From positions 89,344,991 through 89,408,990 of the forward strand of contig OZ035961.1 in the NCBI GenBank assembly GCA_964034945.1: DNA of 64,000 bases. The letters are read 5' to 3'. Position numbers and translations under genes: made by a program. The notes below the pieces were generated by a model. The model was not told where the DNA came from and ran no database searches. It saw only the letters and a list, made by a program, of their open reading frames with translations. Positions within the stretch are counted from its first letter, which is position 1, and every line of letters starts with the position of its first letter. Below, piece by piece: positions 22,367 to 33,201 of this stretch. The DNA comes from Chrysopilus asiliformis (taxonomy: Eukaryota > Arthropoda > Insecta > Diptera > Rhagionidae).

Positions 22367-23046
22367 ATGAGCTTCCTGAATGCTAACTACTACGACCATC
22401 CGGAAGGACAGGATGCTTTCGGGAAGATCGTGGCCACAAATAAATACGCAGCCGGCGCCGGGCTTGCTTGGTCTGTGATTGACGTTCTCATGGTTTCCAA
22501 ACCACAGGTACAGTAAAAATCTAAATAATTTTAGTTTGTAATAAAGATTTGTTGTTCCACGTTAAACAGGGATACGTGCCGACACTAGCACGAGTCGCCT
22601 ACTGCACAGGACCTATGATGGGAATGGCCTCGGCATTTACAATGGGAACTTATGCTGCTTGTAACCTTAGAGGAAAGGATGATAAGTAAAAGAACTCAAT
22701 TGAAAAATCCTTGATATGCCGGCTAAAAAACTTCCTTGATTTCCAGATTGAATTACATGATTGGGGCTCTTTGTGCGGGTGGTGTTTACGGGGCTTGGAG
22801 GCGCTCTGTTCCTGCTGGCATGGTCTCCGGGATTTTCTTTGGTAAAATTTAATTTCTATTCGAAGTTCGACTTCATCAATTTACTTTTTAGCCTTGGCTG
22901 GTTACGTGAAAAAACTGTCCAAGGAGGAGGGCTGGGAATTCTTCCCTGATATCAAATCCCACGGTTACGGATCTTTGAGGGGAGTTCGTCACGATTACAC
23001 ATTGATGGCTGAACGTCCAAAAAATTGGACAACTGGAAAGGATTAG
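22367..23046 (+). CDS. NDUFA11: NADH dehydrogenase [ubiquinone] 1 alpha subcomplex subunit 11 (complex I B14.7)
   Basis: Accessory subunit of the complex I membrane arm in the inner mitochondrial membrane, a member of the Tim17/Tim22/Tim23-like fold group. Four coding exons with clean borders and phases: 22367-22507, 22570-22685, 22747-22841, 22892-23046 (stop TAG 23044-23046), 168 residues. Recognised signatures: YYDHPEGQDAFGKIVATNKY at the N-terminus, GYVPTLARVAYCTGPMMGMA, RGKDDKLNYMIGALCAGGVY spanning the exon 2/3 border, and EEGWEFFPDI then ERPKNWTT at the C-terminus. Glycine-rich hydrophobic segments suit the expected four membrane spans. Introns are short (50-62 bp), as in fly housekeeping genes. 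ATG 22367 is chosen because it starts the conserved MSFLNANYYDHP. The upstream neighbour ric-3 is on the same strand, with about 0.9 kb between its likely poly(A) site and this start. Confidence 0.95.
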
Positions 23047-23092
23047 ACGTTTTTTTGTAGACGATCTTATTTTTATTATTTGGCATCAAAGA

Positions 23093-23098
23093 AATAAA
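23093..23098 (+). terminator. polyadenylation signal of NDUFA11
   Basis: AATAAA 46 bp after the stop codon, followed by a GTTGTTAA and T-rich stretch near 23117-23145. Confidence 0.6.
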
Positions 23099-23559
23099 GT
23101 GGCGAGTCAATGCTAGTTGTTAATTTACAAATGTTTCTTATTTTTTATCAGGTTTTGAAAATTTAACTGATAGTTTTGCTGGTAAGTGGAAAACTGGAAA
23201 ACTGAGCGTTTCTAAACAGAAGAGTGGGAATTTAGGTTAAGTGGGAAACCTCAATAAGTGAGACTTGTGGTACGGTCCCGTGATATCCTACTTATTCAGT
23301 GTAAAGTAGAACTTATACCCGATCTTTGAACGGAAATCAATTTTTTTTTGATTTTACAAAGGCTATACGTTGGCTACCAGCCAAAAAAATGCTTACTCCG
23401 TTGGGAAAAAACGCAAAAATCATTTCTGTACTTTGTGAGTCACCAGTGAACACAAGATCAATACAGACAAAAACGAACTCCATGCTCCACAAAAAAAAAA
23501 CCCCCTTTGTACCGCACGAGCGACTGCACTCAACCATGGAACTTGAGAAACTGACGGTA

Positions 23560-23637
23560 ACCATGCCAGCAGGAACAGAGCGCCTCCAAGCCCCGTAAAC
23601 ACCACCCGCACAAAGAGCCCCAATCATGTAATTCAAT
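23560..23637 (-). pseudogene. inverted exact copy of the first 78 bp of NDUFA11 exon 3
   Basis: On the minus strand this matches 22747-22824 without a difference, starting at the first base of exon 3 and stopping inside it at GGCATGGT. The intron bases before exon 3 are not copied (ACACACT here versus TTTCCAG). Sequence beyond the copy is unrelated and the frame soon closes. Confidence 0.85.
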
Positions 23638-24589
23638 AGTGTGTGTACACCGGTGACTCACATGTTAGCCAACGTGTTAAATATATTGGAAACTTGATCT
23701 TAAAATATTTACTCCGAATAAATTTAGTGATAAAATTCAGTATTTTTGGCGAAAAATGACACTTTTTATGGCAAAGGTATGATAGAGTGGTCGAATATGT
23801 AAAATCATATTGTAAGCACTTTTTGTCTTAATAATTATTTTGATATAACGTACCGTTTCCAAGAAAATCGCAACAATCTTTTAGTCTGAATGAGGCTCAC
23901 TTTCAACAAAATGGATGTTTCACGTTTGTTAAAAATCGTTGTTTTTGAGAAATGAACTTCAAAAAGATTAGATAAAAACATTTAGTGGCTTATTTACTAG
24001 TTTGCTGATTTTTTCTTTACATTTTTTTTAATAGACTTGAATTTGCATAATTTATAATAAACATCTAAATAGAAGTAACTCTCGAAATTAAAATTGGTAT
24101 TCGAATTAAAAATTGTGCTTGAAATTATATGATGTAGGGAAAAGTTATGTAAAAATCTATTCTAAATACATTTTGCCTTAATTATTTCTTTTAATAATTA
24201 ATTTTGAGAAAAATTGGCGAAACTATTCCTGTTTTTGTGGAGAAGGCTGGAAGAAGTGTTCGATTTGTTTTTTTTTTTGTTTACTTCTTTACGCTTTTGC
24301 CTTAAATAATTGTTAAATTATATTATTATAGCTCAATCTGTGATAAAGGTTGAAAAGGCTGGATGAATATCTATTAAAAACAACATTTATTCACAATGGG
24401 TTTAATTTTTATTTTATATAACCGTAATTTTAAATAACCGTAATTAAAACCAGTGCTGCGATCTCAAAACTGATCAGAAAAATGTCTGTGATTAAAAAAT
24501 ACATGAAAAAGTAAATCGTTCGGAATATTCTAAACTCAACACGTAATTTTTTCTGTGATTTTATTCTGTTTTTGTTAAATATTAATAAA
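23638..24589. other. AT-rich intergenic sequence between NDUFA11 and the DUF1091 gene
   Basis: No element ends or exons recognised; a promoter for the gene at 24590 must lie here but no TATA box is distinctive. Confidence 0.4.
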
Positions 24590-25187
24590 ATGCGGTTCAG
24601 AGTTTTGCTCTACTGTTTTGTTATCATTGTATTGATTTATAAGGTGAGATTATAAATAATTTTTAATCCAATTTTAACCTATATTTTAATTCTATGTGTA
24701 GGCGTGGGGAGATTCGTGGTACGTGAAATATATTTCACACGAAACGAAAACATTCGCCCCTCATGTCCATGTGAATATATCAATTCTTGAGAAAAAATAC
24801 TTGACTGGTCACTTTATTTATGATTTAACTTGGGACCAAATGGAATTATCAATGGCTATTTATTTCACGGATAACGTTCGCAACAGGACGTTTTTAAATT
24901 TTACAAGAAATGTCTGCCAAATGTTCCGAAGTAGAGATATAATTAGCGAATGGATAGTGGATGAAATTGTCAAGAAAATAAACGTGACTAGAACATGTCC
25001 AATAAGAGCTGGTTTCTATTTTTTAAAACCGATGGGCTTTACATCCGACAATATCCCAAAATTTTTGAAACCTCCAAAGTCTTTACCTGTTGGTGTAGCA
25101 GATTTCAATTTTTTTGGCCTTTCGAAGGGGAAACGAGTAAAACTATTTGATACTTGTACAAAAATGAGTGTGGTTTTTAAAAAATAA
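24590..25187 (+). CDS. secreted DUF1091 (DM8) family protein, CheB-like
   Basis: Two exons, 24590-24643 and 24702-25187, joined in phase 0 by a 58-bp intron (AAG/GTGAGA to GTGTAG/GCG), giving 179 residues. Residues 1-18 (MRFRVLLYCFVIIVLIYK) are a signal peptide, and the mature part begins about AWGDSWYVKY. The order of motifs fits DUF1091: a beta-rich N-terminal half, an NVCQMF cysteine (about residue 85), RTCPIRAGFYFLK (about 121-133), a proline-rich stretch with LPVGVADF, and a final DTCTKM cysteine. In flies this family includes the CheB proteins, thought to bind lipids in chemosensory or other extracellular fluids and structurally related to GM2-activator/MD-2 proteins; the actual ligand is unknown. 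Several NxT/S sites (NVT, NFT, NRT, NIS) suit secretion. It is alone, without tandem paralogues in view. Confidence 0.8.
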
Positions 25188-25229
25188 CATTTTTAAATAC
25201 ATACAAATATTGGATATTTTTTGAGTGAA

Positions 25230-25283
25230 AATAAAAAAAAATTTATAAAAAAAAGTCGTAGTTTCAATTTTCAGTCTAATAAA
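25230..25283 (+). terminator. polyadenylation signals of the DUF1091 gene
   Basis: AATAAA at 25230-25235 and again at 25278-25283, 43 and 91 bp after the stop. Confidence 0.5.
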
Positions 25284-25339
25284 TGTCACCAAAGCGTAAA
25301 AATTGTATGTCTTTATTAACGCTCCAGCGCGGGCGATTT

Positions 25340-25556
25340 CACAAAGAACCATGCAGGATTCGACGATTTTTATGCCCCCGGGCTAACTTCTGAACCAGTT
25401 CGGGTTTCACTTTCGTAGTACATCCATTGGAAAGGTAATTTGCTCTAGTTTCATGGACATAAGCTCTTTTTTTGGCGGGGAACTGCAGGGGGATGGTCAG
25501 CTGCCATCTTAGGGGCACTGATTTTTTCGACGATTTTTATGCCCCCGGGCTAGGTA
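25340..25556. mobile_element. foldback MITE family G2, partial copy, with a short internal duplication
   Basis: ACAAAGAACCATGCAGGATT and CTCTAGTTTCATGGACATA match the other G2 copies. The phrase CGACGATTTTTATGCCCCCG occurs twice, near 25359 and 25532. The right half is cut off where the LINE begins. Confidence 0.55.
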
Positions 25557-25644
25557 GGTAGGTAGGTTAGAGTGGCGGTCTTCCGACCCACTTAGACCAA
25601 TGAGGTCCATTGTGATACCACATATATATTTATTTATTTCTTCT

Positions 25645-26322
25645 CTACTCGAACCAGTGTGAGCTTTTTATGAAGCCTAGGAGATTGTTGATGTTAACAT
25701 CTTCCAATTCATTAGAATTTCCAAAGAAAAAGGATCCTAAAAAAAATTTCCTTCTGCGAGCCAGTGCTGGGCAGGTGCAGAGCAGATGACCTACAGTCTC
25801 TTCCTCCTCTACATCTTTGCAGCTTCTACAGAAGTCGTTGGAGGGGACACCAAGTCTACTCGCATGTCTCCCTATGAGGCAGTGTCCTGTGATCACGCCT
25901 ACAATCATGGTAATATATCTTCGGTGCAGCAGAATCAGCTTGCATGTACGCTTTTTATCCAGCTTTGGCCAAATAAGTTTGGTAGCGTAACACGAGGTGC
26001 CTGAGGACCACCTTTGATTTGCAAGCCTAGCTGCTTCTTCCAGAATCAGTAATTTGCACGTTGTTAATGGTGCACCCAAATACTCCTTTTCCGGCATGAT
26101 TTGGAGTGTAGTGCCGTATCTAGCGAGTTCGTCCGCTTTGCAGTTACCCGGAATGTCCCTGTGTCCAGGTACCCAGATTAATTTGATATTGAAGAACTCA
26201 GCTAGCTCGTTTAGAGTTGCCAAGCACTCACTAGTCACTCTTGATGTTAGAGATGACGAGTCAAGTGACTTTATTGCCGCTTGACTGTCCGTGAAGATGC
26301 TGATATCCTTACCCGATATCAC
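25645..26322 (-). pseudogene. LINE RNase H domain (C-terminal part) and zinc-knuckle tail
   Basis: 225 codons after the upstream insertion. The RNase H acidic residues are visible in IFTDSQAAIKSL (D near residue 12) and in IWVPGHRDIPGNCKADELAR (H about 54, D about 63). A C-terminal cluster CRSCKDVEEEETVGHLLCTC resembles the CCHC tail of such LINEs. The frame is intact from here to its stop at 25645, but is interrupted upstream at 26341 by a foldback element. The first RNase H aspartate (YTDGS) lies beyond both insertions at about 28600. Confidence 0.85.
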
Positions 26323-26342
26323 ATTATTCTTCAGCCAGCTTA

Positions 26343-26999
26343 CTACTAATCCACACCTGCCATGAATGCCGTCAGTGTCGCTGTCACGTCTGATGTTATG
26401 TCTAGTGAAGATGTCATGCCAGAATCAGCAGCCCACCTACGTCACAACAGACTTTTCTAATGACATTTATGTCAGAGTTTCCGGCAGGTCTGGATGGCGT
26501 GTTAACACGCGTGTTAACACGTCATCCAGACCTGCCGGAAACTCTGACATAAATGTTAGCAGAAATGTCATTAGAAAAGTCTGTTGTGACGTAGGTGGGC
26601 TGCTGATTCTGGCATGACATTTCAGTTCCAGAAATGCGTTGAGCAATAAACAACTCAGAGTAGTAAATATGACGATCTGTGATTTCACTTTTTTCTTTAA
26701 AATCTCCGCACTAAAATGAAATTCGGCCTCCTGCTGCCCCCACGATGCATTTTTCAAATCATTTCTTTGTAAAAATTACTTTTAAACAGTATTCGTTTAT
26801 AACACGGAGCAACTCTGCACGTGAAAAATTAGAATCCGCCATCTTAAATTCCATTTCTGTTACGATTTCTGTTAGCAAAGATGTCAACAAAAAATGTTAG
26901 ACTTTTATGTCGTAACAGCTGAAATTTCAATCTTCACTAGACATAACATCAGACGTGACAGCGACACGGACGGCATTCATGGCAGGTGTGGATTAGTAG
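26343..26999. mobile_element. TA-flanked foldback element inserted in the LINE RNase H
   Basis: 657 bp. Outer inverted repeats of 70 bp (26343-26412 and 26930-26999, starting CTACTAATCCACACCTGCC) differ at about one position. TA is duplicated at 26341-26342 and 27000-27001. Deleting the element with one TA restores the LINE reading frame. TA duplication suggests a Tc1/mariner-type mobiliser. Confidence 0.8.
26411..26620. repeat. near-perfect 210-bp palindrome
   Basis: Arms centred at about 26511 match almost base for base (for example CTACGTCACAACAGACTTTT and AAAAGTCTGTTGTGACGTAG). The right arm has 12 extra bases and there is one G/A difference near the centre. The centre is two copies of GTGTTAACAC. 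Confidence 0.85.
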
Positions 27000-27035
27000 T
27001 AAGGCTTCTTTGATCGCCATAACCTCGGCTTGAAA

Positions 27036-28509
27036 GCGCGGTATTACAAACGGCAACTTTCGGGCTTACTTAAGCCGATTTTTGGGAGAAACAACTGAGG
27101 AGGGAAAAGTTGCCACTCGAAATCATGGCTTATCGGCAGTCTGCATACATGCAACCCGTGTCAACCGGTTTGGGAAAAGTAGTAGGCAGAAATCATTTTC
27201 GTTCTGACCGTCAGCAGGTAAAGATCGTGGGAAGTATATGAGAAGCAGCAATTTCAATGGTTTGAGTCCACACACACCCATGTAAACTTGTGTAGCATAT
27301 GCAAACAGGATTGGCTTATTTAAGCCACAAGTGTAAGCCCAAGTAACCTTATAGGTCGTAAAGTGGACACTTCGTCTTCAAAGGCGTCCCTATTGGTCGT
27401 AATGTCCACGACTTTGTCGACTCTAGGTCGAACTATCGTCGACCTATCGTCGACAGTGGGGAAGGTCCGCCGGACCACGAAGTGCCCTATTTCACGCCCT
27501 ATAAGGCTTCACGACTTTGAAGGCCAAAATAGGGCCTTGTTTTACCATGACGAAATATTTTTTTTGACATTTCATCTGGCGACATTATTTGTCTTTCTCT
27601 ATTCTATAGGCCGCATGAGGAGAGAAAGATAAGACAAGAATCATAAAGTTTAATGGATATATTTTGTGGAAAAAAACGTTCAAAATAATTTCATACGGTG
27701 ATGTTAAGGTTTTTTGTGGATTTTATTGTCACAATTCACATGCGATTTAAAGTTTACGTAGAAAGTGGTTTTGCCAGGAGCTCTATTTACGTGGGCCGTA
27801 GCAATTCTCGATTTTAGTGATATAATTTGAAAATTATTTATTCAAAGAATTTTCTTTTTTATTCGATTTCAATAAAATTCTTGTAAAAATAAAGTTATGC
27901 TGTGTACCCAAACACCTAAAATTACTTTTTATTCGATGTTTTTCCATATTGTGCCTTAAAAACAGATTTTAAATTTTCAGTAGGAATGTTTTTTTTTTCA
28001 TTTCAATGAACGTCATGGCGGCTCGCGCCGTGAATGCTAGAAGCATATTCGAAGTATGCTAGAAACAAGCTCGTAGCAGATATTCATCTGCGCATGCTCG
28101 AAGCATTCTCAAATAGGGCATTGGACTGTTCTCAAAGGCATTATGCCCTATAAGGCACTTCGTGGACGAAAGGTGGAAGGTTGGTCTTATAAGGCAGGAC
28201 GACTATGAAGGCGTCTGGAGGACACTACGACCATGAAAGCCAAAACAAGGCATTCGAACATTAAGACTATCAGGGCATATATTTAGGTCACTCGGACCGC
28301 TTGACGACCACTGCAAAAGCCTTGAAAGGCATCACGCCTTATAAGGCGGATTCGCTGGTCTTGGTGTGGGCGTAACGACCAATTTTAAGACACCACGCCC
28401 TAATCCAAGTCATTATGCCTTATCTGGTTGCTTGGGAGCACAGTGGCTTATTAAGCCCAAAAGTTGCCGGCTTAAATAAGCCCGAAAGTTGCTGTGTGTA
28501 ATACCACGC
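27036..28509. mobile_element. 1.47-kb non-autonomous DNA element with 41-bp inverted ends and AAA duplication
   Basis: Ends GCGCGGTATTAC.. and, complemented, GCGTGGTATTAC.., both continuing into GCAACTTTCGGGCTTA. Flanked by AAA at 27033-27035 and 28510-28512. Excision with one AAA rejoins the LINE frame (SVF next to QAEV). The interior repeats GCCYTATAAGGC-type motifs and inverted CACGAAGTGCC / GGCACTTCGTG. No transposase. Confidence 0.75.
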
Positions 28510-28512
28510 AAA

Positions 28513-28995
28513 GACGCTGCAGTGATCCGGTAGGCGAAAGGCAATATTTAAGTTTAGTTGTTCAGAGAAAATCCCTCCACCGACTCTGCCCCCCAACTTT
28601 GACCCATCTGTATAGACATGGATCGTCTTTTTCTCCAAAACTTCTCCCCCCTCTCAGTTTTCCCTGGAAGGAATAGAAGATTGGAACCCTCTGTCTAGCG
28701 ATAGCAGTGGTAGGGTATAGTCGATGTTCTCCGGGAGTGTTCTCTGAGACAACAGTATTGAGGCATGTCCATTTTACGAACTATGCCATTGTGATGTTGC
28801 TTTGAGTCGGATGGCTGTGCTGGCTGCCATCTGTTTTCCTGTGATGTCTAGAGGTAATAGGTGTAGCATCATCTCCAGTGCGTGCGCCGGGGTTGATCTC
28901 AGCGCGCCACTAATATAGAGAGATGCCGTCCTCTGTACCTTGCTTAACTGATTGCAGTTACTCTTAATTTCAAGAGCTGTGCACCACACCACCAC
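28513..28995 (-). pseudogene. LINE RT-RNase H linker and start of RNase H
   Basis: The 28774-28995 part (WCTALEIKSNCNQLSKVQRT, ISGALRSTPAHALEMMLHLL) is the conserved linker downstream of the reverse transcriptase in R1/Jockey-like LINEs. The 28513-28638 part begins RNase H with IHVYTDGSKLGGRVGGGIFS, including the first catalytic aspartate. A frame break lies between 28640 and 28775. Confidence 0.75.
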
Positions 28996-29015
28996 CCCAT
29001 ATAAATGTATGGGCA

Positions 29016-32000
29016 GAGAAAAAAGAATCTAGAGAATAAACTCTTAGAACAAATTTTTAGAGAAAATTTTTCCACTGTGAGATGAAGCAAGAGGATCCGA
29101 TGTAACACGAAAAAAAATTATCCATTCGATTCCTCCATCTCATTGAATAGATACGACGAAAATGATTCTCTCTGCTTCGTGCTCCCTAGTCTAAAAGTAT
29201 TTAACTTTTAGGGACATTTTTCCCCCCTTCGAAGGGGAAATTTGTCGAAAATTTGTTCGGCAGAGTTTTTTCTATGATTCCTTATTCTATGGTATGGGTC
29301 TTACGACTTATGTATGGGTCTTACGGGTCTTACACAATCACTCCGCCGACTTTACCCTAAATGAAACGCTATTTCTACGTTTTCCGTGGTTAGAGGGTTA
29401 AATATGGTCAACGTACGTGCCGAATTATCCGGAACAGTCCCCAATCCAGGAATGTTGTCGCCTTGCTCCGGGAAATAAACTTTTGTCCCGGTTCATTCAA
29501 TTTAGTGTTAAAATTTATTTGTACTTTTTTGAAACGTACTTTTTTAAATCTTTAATAAAAACAAATAAATAAATTAAAAAAGAACATTGCAAAAACGGTC
29601 GCTAAATACGCAAAACATACCGAAAACCATATTTATTTCACCTGCGGCGCATTTTTACAAACTTTTTATGAAGTTGCTTTGTGGCTATATTTTTAAATCG
29701 TTGGGTTGGAAGCTTTTTATGCAACCTAGGAAGATGAAACTTTGCCACCTTGCGTAGTTTCGGTGACGACAAAAAAATTCACTACTTCGTCCGTGTAAGT
29801 ACACCGGAAGGCTATGCCAGAATATTACTGAAATTTCCCGAAAAATAATTTCAGCTGGAGATTTCTGTTGTCGCTAAAACCAATTCTGACTTTAAGAAGT
29901 CGGTAAGGACAACGAAAAGTCCTGTAAGGATAACGTGATTATCCTTTTTCTCAAATTTTCCGAAAAGAATCTCATCTGGAGGTCGCTGAATGCGGTTCTA
30001 ATGTTAAGAAATCTGTAAAGATATCTCAAAGGCAATGATATGTTTTCGAAAACTAAAAAGTAGGTATATAATAAAATAAAAATAATTTAAAGACAAGTTT
30101 TTAAGTGTTATACACTTTCAAAATGCACTAAAAAGTACAAAATGCACTAAAAAGTACAAAATGCCCCAAAAAGTGTCCGATGATTGGTTCAATGCCTTAC
30201 AAACGGTATTCTAAATCTAATATACTTCTATATGATGTATCATATAGAGTATAAAAATTATTTTTTTTTTGAAAATTTCTGGATTTTTTGAAAAATTTTC
30301 GGAACTTATGTGCTATTGTGAAAAAAGCATATTATCAAATTCAAAGGAAATGATATTCCCTGCATTTTTTCCTTTAACGGCTTTTACGTACCATTAACGG
30401 TTCTCAAGATATTTGAAAAATATCATTTTTTACATATTTTCCCTTCTACTAAATATGCCAAAGGAAAGTTTTGTGTCGATCACAACTGATATTTTAAAAC
30501 TGTTTTTAATAAAAAAAAAAGTCTAATATTTATTCCAGAAAACAGCAGGAGAAGTTTAAAAAATTAACAAAAAATAATTCAATCAATTTGTTTAATTAAT
30601 TTATCTTATAACAATTAATGACTACCTTTGAATAAATTTCTATACCAAAATGATTACCATAAAGGTTTAATTGGGGAGCTAAGAACCAGTTTCCAGTAGA
30701 TCCAAATAAATTTGTAACAACTTCGAAAAAACACGATTGAAAGGCACAGTTTAACTGGAGTTGAAAAAAAAGGAATAAAAAAACATACCTTTTTTTTAAT
30801 AATAATGCAGCATTATGCATGCATGCGTAATATCCAAAGTATTTCCGGTTTAAATCTCTTCTCCATGTTGAAGAGGAACACGCTATAAATGCCCGTTGGC
30901 TATTACCAGATATCTTTCGAACTCTTGCAGTCTGTGCGGGAGAAGTCGATTTCGCGGCCAACATTGGGCATCTCAAATAATATACGAAACGGTCAGAAAC
31001 ATAACAAATTATGTTTGGTTCATGTGGGAAGATTTAGAGATCTAGAAATTTAGAGTTGGTTTACATTCGCAGAACTTTACTGAAGCAATCTGATTAGTGC
31101 ACTCTGATATTTACCAGTATGTTACCTTTATTATGGTTAAAAAAACTCCCTTTCACCCTCCTCTTTTAATGGTTCCATTGCAAACTATATGGGAATCTTA
31201 AGAACATAACTCCAAAGATAGTCCATTAGAAGATAATATCAAATCGTGGAAGACGAACGTCCACGATTCATTCGTGATATTAAAAGGTAACTAAACAGAT
31301 GTGCAAAAAGATCTCCTCAACATCGCAAGATCTTTGATTCTTATTCTTATATCCACCCTACTTTGAATCATCGAATGTTATTCTAAGAAATATAAAAAGT
31401 ATTTTTCGTTTCGTTCGTGTCTTCTTTTTCAATTTATTTATTTTCACGGAAGATTTGCAAAGTTTGCAGGAAAAAAAGTCTTTTATCTCAACTCAACAAA
31501 GAAAGACACGGCTTAGTCACCATAAAAGGGTTATGAGATGAGCATTTGATGGTCATTGAGCTCATCTAGAAGATATGAATTTGTCAATTTTTGAAAGATG
31601 TTTGGAAATCAGAAACTTTTTGATCAATCATCTGAAACGGAAAAGATCAATTTACAAAAAAAAATCGAAATCAAGCGAAGTAAAAAAGCTAAGAGGCTGT
31701 ATATAAAATACATCACGGTAATTTTAGGCTTTTCGGATCCATCCCACTTTCCCCTCGTCTTAATTTTTCGCGATTTTTTGTATTTTTCTACGGCGTTACA
31801 CTGTTGCAGACGACCCTCACTCCAAAAGTGCACCGTTTTTTATAAACAACTCTTAGACATTTTTTTTTGGGAAATCTAAAACTTTTTAAAACTAAAAATA
31901 GACGAAAAAAATCCAGAAAAAAATTTCTGAGCGTTATTCTTACAGGACCTTCGGATAAAAATCTGAACATTTTGATATAAGTTTCAGGATTAGCAGTCGC

Positions 32001-32162
32001 AAAAACCCCTTATCGAAAATTTTCCCGAAGAAAAAATTAAAAAAAGTATAGGGTAAGGTACGGACAGATGCCCCGAAGCGTGAATTTGCTAAACTAAACT
32101 GTTTAGAACGGATACAAATTACTAAATAGAAAATTTACATCGCCCCTAGTATTTCTACAAAA
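29016..32162. other. intergenic region with scattered repeat monomers, no gene recognised
   Basis: ATTATCCTTTTTCTC / GTCCTGTAAGGATAAC monomers occur at about 29820-30020 and 31920-32030. A passage at 29581-29660 (GCAAAAACGGTCGCTAAATA) is shared with about 1265-1350. The open frames at 30596-30976 and 31598-31879 have no recognisable domain and biased AT-rich codons. Confidence 0.4.
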
Positions 32163-32639
32163 TCATACTAATATATAAAAATGAGTTGGTGTCTGTCTGT
32201 CTGTTCCTCTTTCACGCAAAAACGGCTGAACCGATTGACTTGAAATTTGGCATGAGTGTCTGTGGTAGTTCTGGTTCCAACATAGGCATACGGAAAAGTA
32301 GCGCGAGGGGTGGGGGAGTAAGGGGAGGGGGTAAAGTCATCTCGAAACTTAGTTTTCCCTCTATGTTACTCTTTCGCGGGGAAACTACTGCACCGATTGG
32401 CCTGAAATTTGGCATAGATGTTCGTCGGGGGTCCAGTCCCAACATAGATCGATTAAAAAGTAGCCCGAGAGGTGGGGAGTAAGGGGTGGGGGTAAAGTGA
32501 TCTCGAAACTTAGCTTTTCTTCTATGTTACCTTTTCGCGGGGAAACTCGCGGGGATTGGCCTGAAGTTTAGCTCCAACATAGTTCAAAAAAAAATAATTT
32601 GAAAAAACTTAACCCGGCAACGACGGGTATGCAAGCTAG
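32163..32639 (+). mobile_element. Helitron-like non-autonomous element, full copy
   Basis: Starts TCATACTAATATATAAAAAT after a host A and ends AACCCGGCAACGACGGG, TATGCAAG, CTAG before a host T. 477 bp. Three tandem modules each carry a GATTG.CTTGAAATTTGGC phrase, a TCCAACATAG phrase and a GAGGTGGGGAGTAAGGGG phrase. Same family as 12532-13009, opposite orientation. Confidence 0.75.
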
Positions 32640-33201
32640 TTACAAATAAGAAAAACACCAATGAACTTTATAATAGCTTTTTAAAAATCAAATTGTGCAA
32701 AAAATGGCTGAAAATATTTTTGTGTTGTCAGAAAATTTTTATGTGGCAACTAGTTTTAAGATTTTTTTGTTTGTTTACGTCAAATAAATAGAAATTATAT
32801 TAATTTAATGTGGCCCCTTCCCTAGACGTGCAATATTATTGTGCAATATTTCAATATTGTGCAATATATTGACCGTCTAGGGGTCATATTGAACGGTTGT
32901 GCAATATATTGAAGGAATCAAAATCGGTTTGATTTTTATTGCACAATAAGGTTTTATTGTATAGTCTGAGGGCGATATTGCACAATATTGGCTCAGTATC
33001 GTATGAAATATCGCTGAGAGTACAACTAACCATGGCTTGTTTTTATGTAATTCAACAAATGTTCATGGCTGTACTGACTTCTTTTTTTAACCACTCCTTC
33101 ATCCATCTGCGCTCTTTTTGAAATTCTTTTTTGGAAGTCATTTAGGGTCAAGAATCAAACGAAAAATGATTTATTGTGCAATAATATTGCATCGTCTAGG
33201 G

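Larger units (their letters stand above)
25556..29015 (-). mobile_element. 5'-truncated R1/Jockey/I-like LINE with RNase H, split by two DNA elements
   Basis: Three segments of one minus-strand LINE remain: about 28513-29015, 27002-27035 and 25556-26341. Read in order they give the linker after the reverse transcriptase, the RNase H domain and a zinc-knuckle tail. The 3' end is not poly(A): on the minus strand it finishes CACTCTAACCTACCTACC. The reverse transcriptase and endonuclease are missing because of 5' truncation near 29015. Confidence 0.8.

Noticed and set aside
23337..23636. 99-codon minus-strand frame beginning like NDUFA11 exon 3
   Set aside because: Only the first 78 bp derive from NDUFA11; the rest is unrelated, so it is treated as an inverted exon fragment and not a gene.
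25360..25556. CGACGATTTTTATGCCCCCG repeated 170 bp apart as the LINE target duplication
   Set aside because: Both copies lie on the same side of the LINE; a target duplication should flank it at about 29015, where the phrase is absent.
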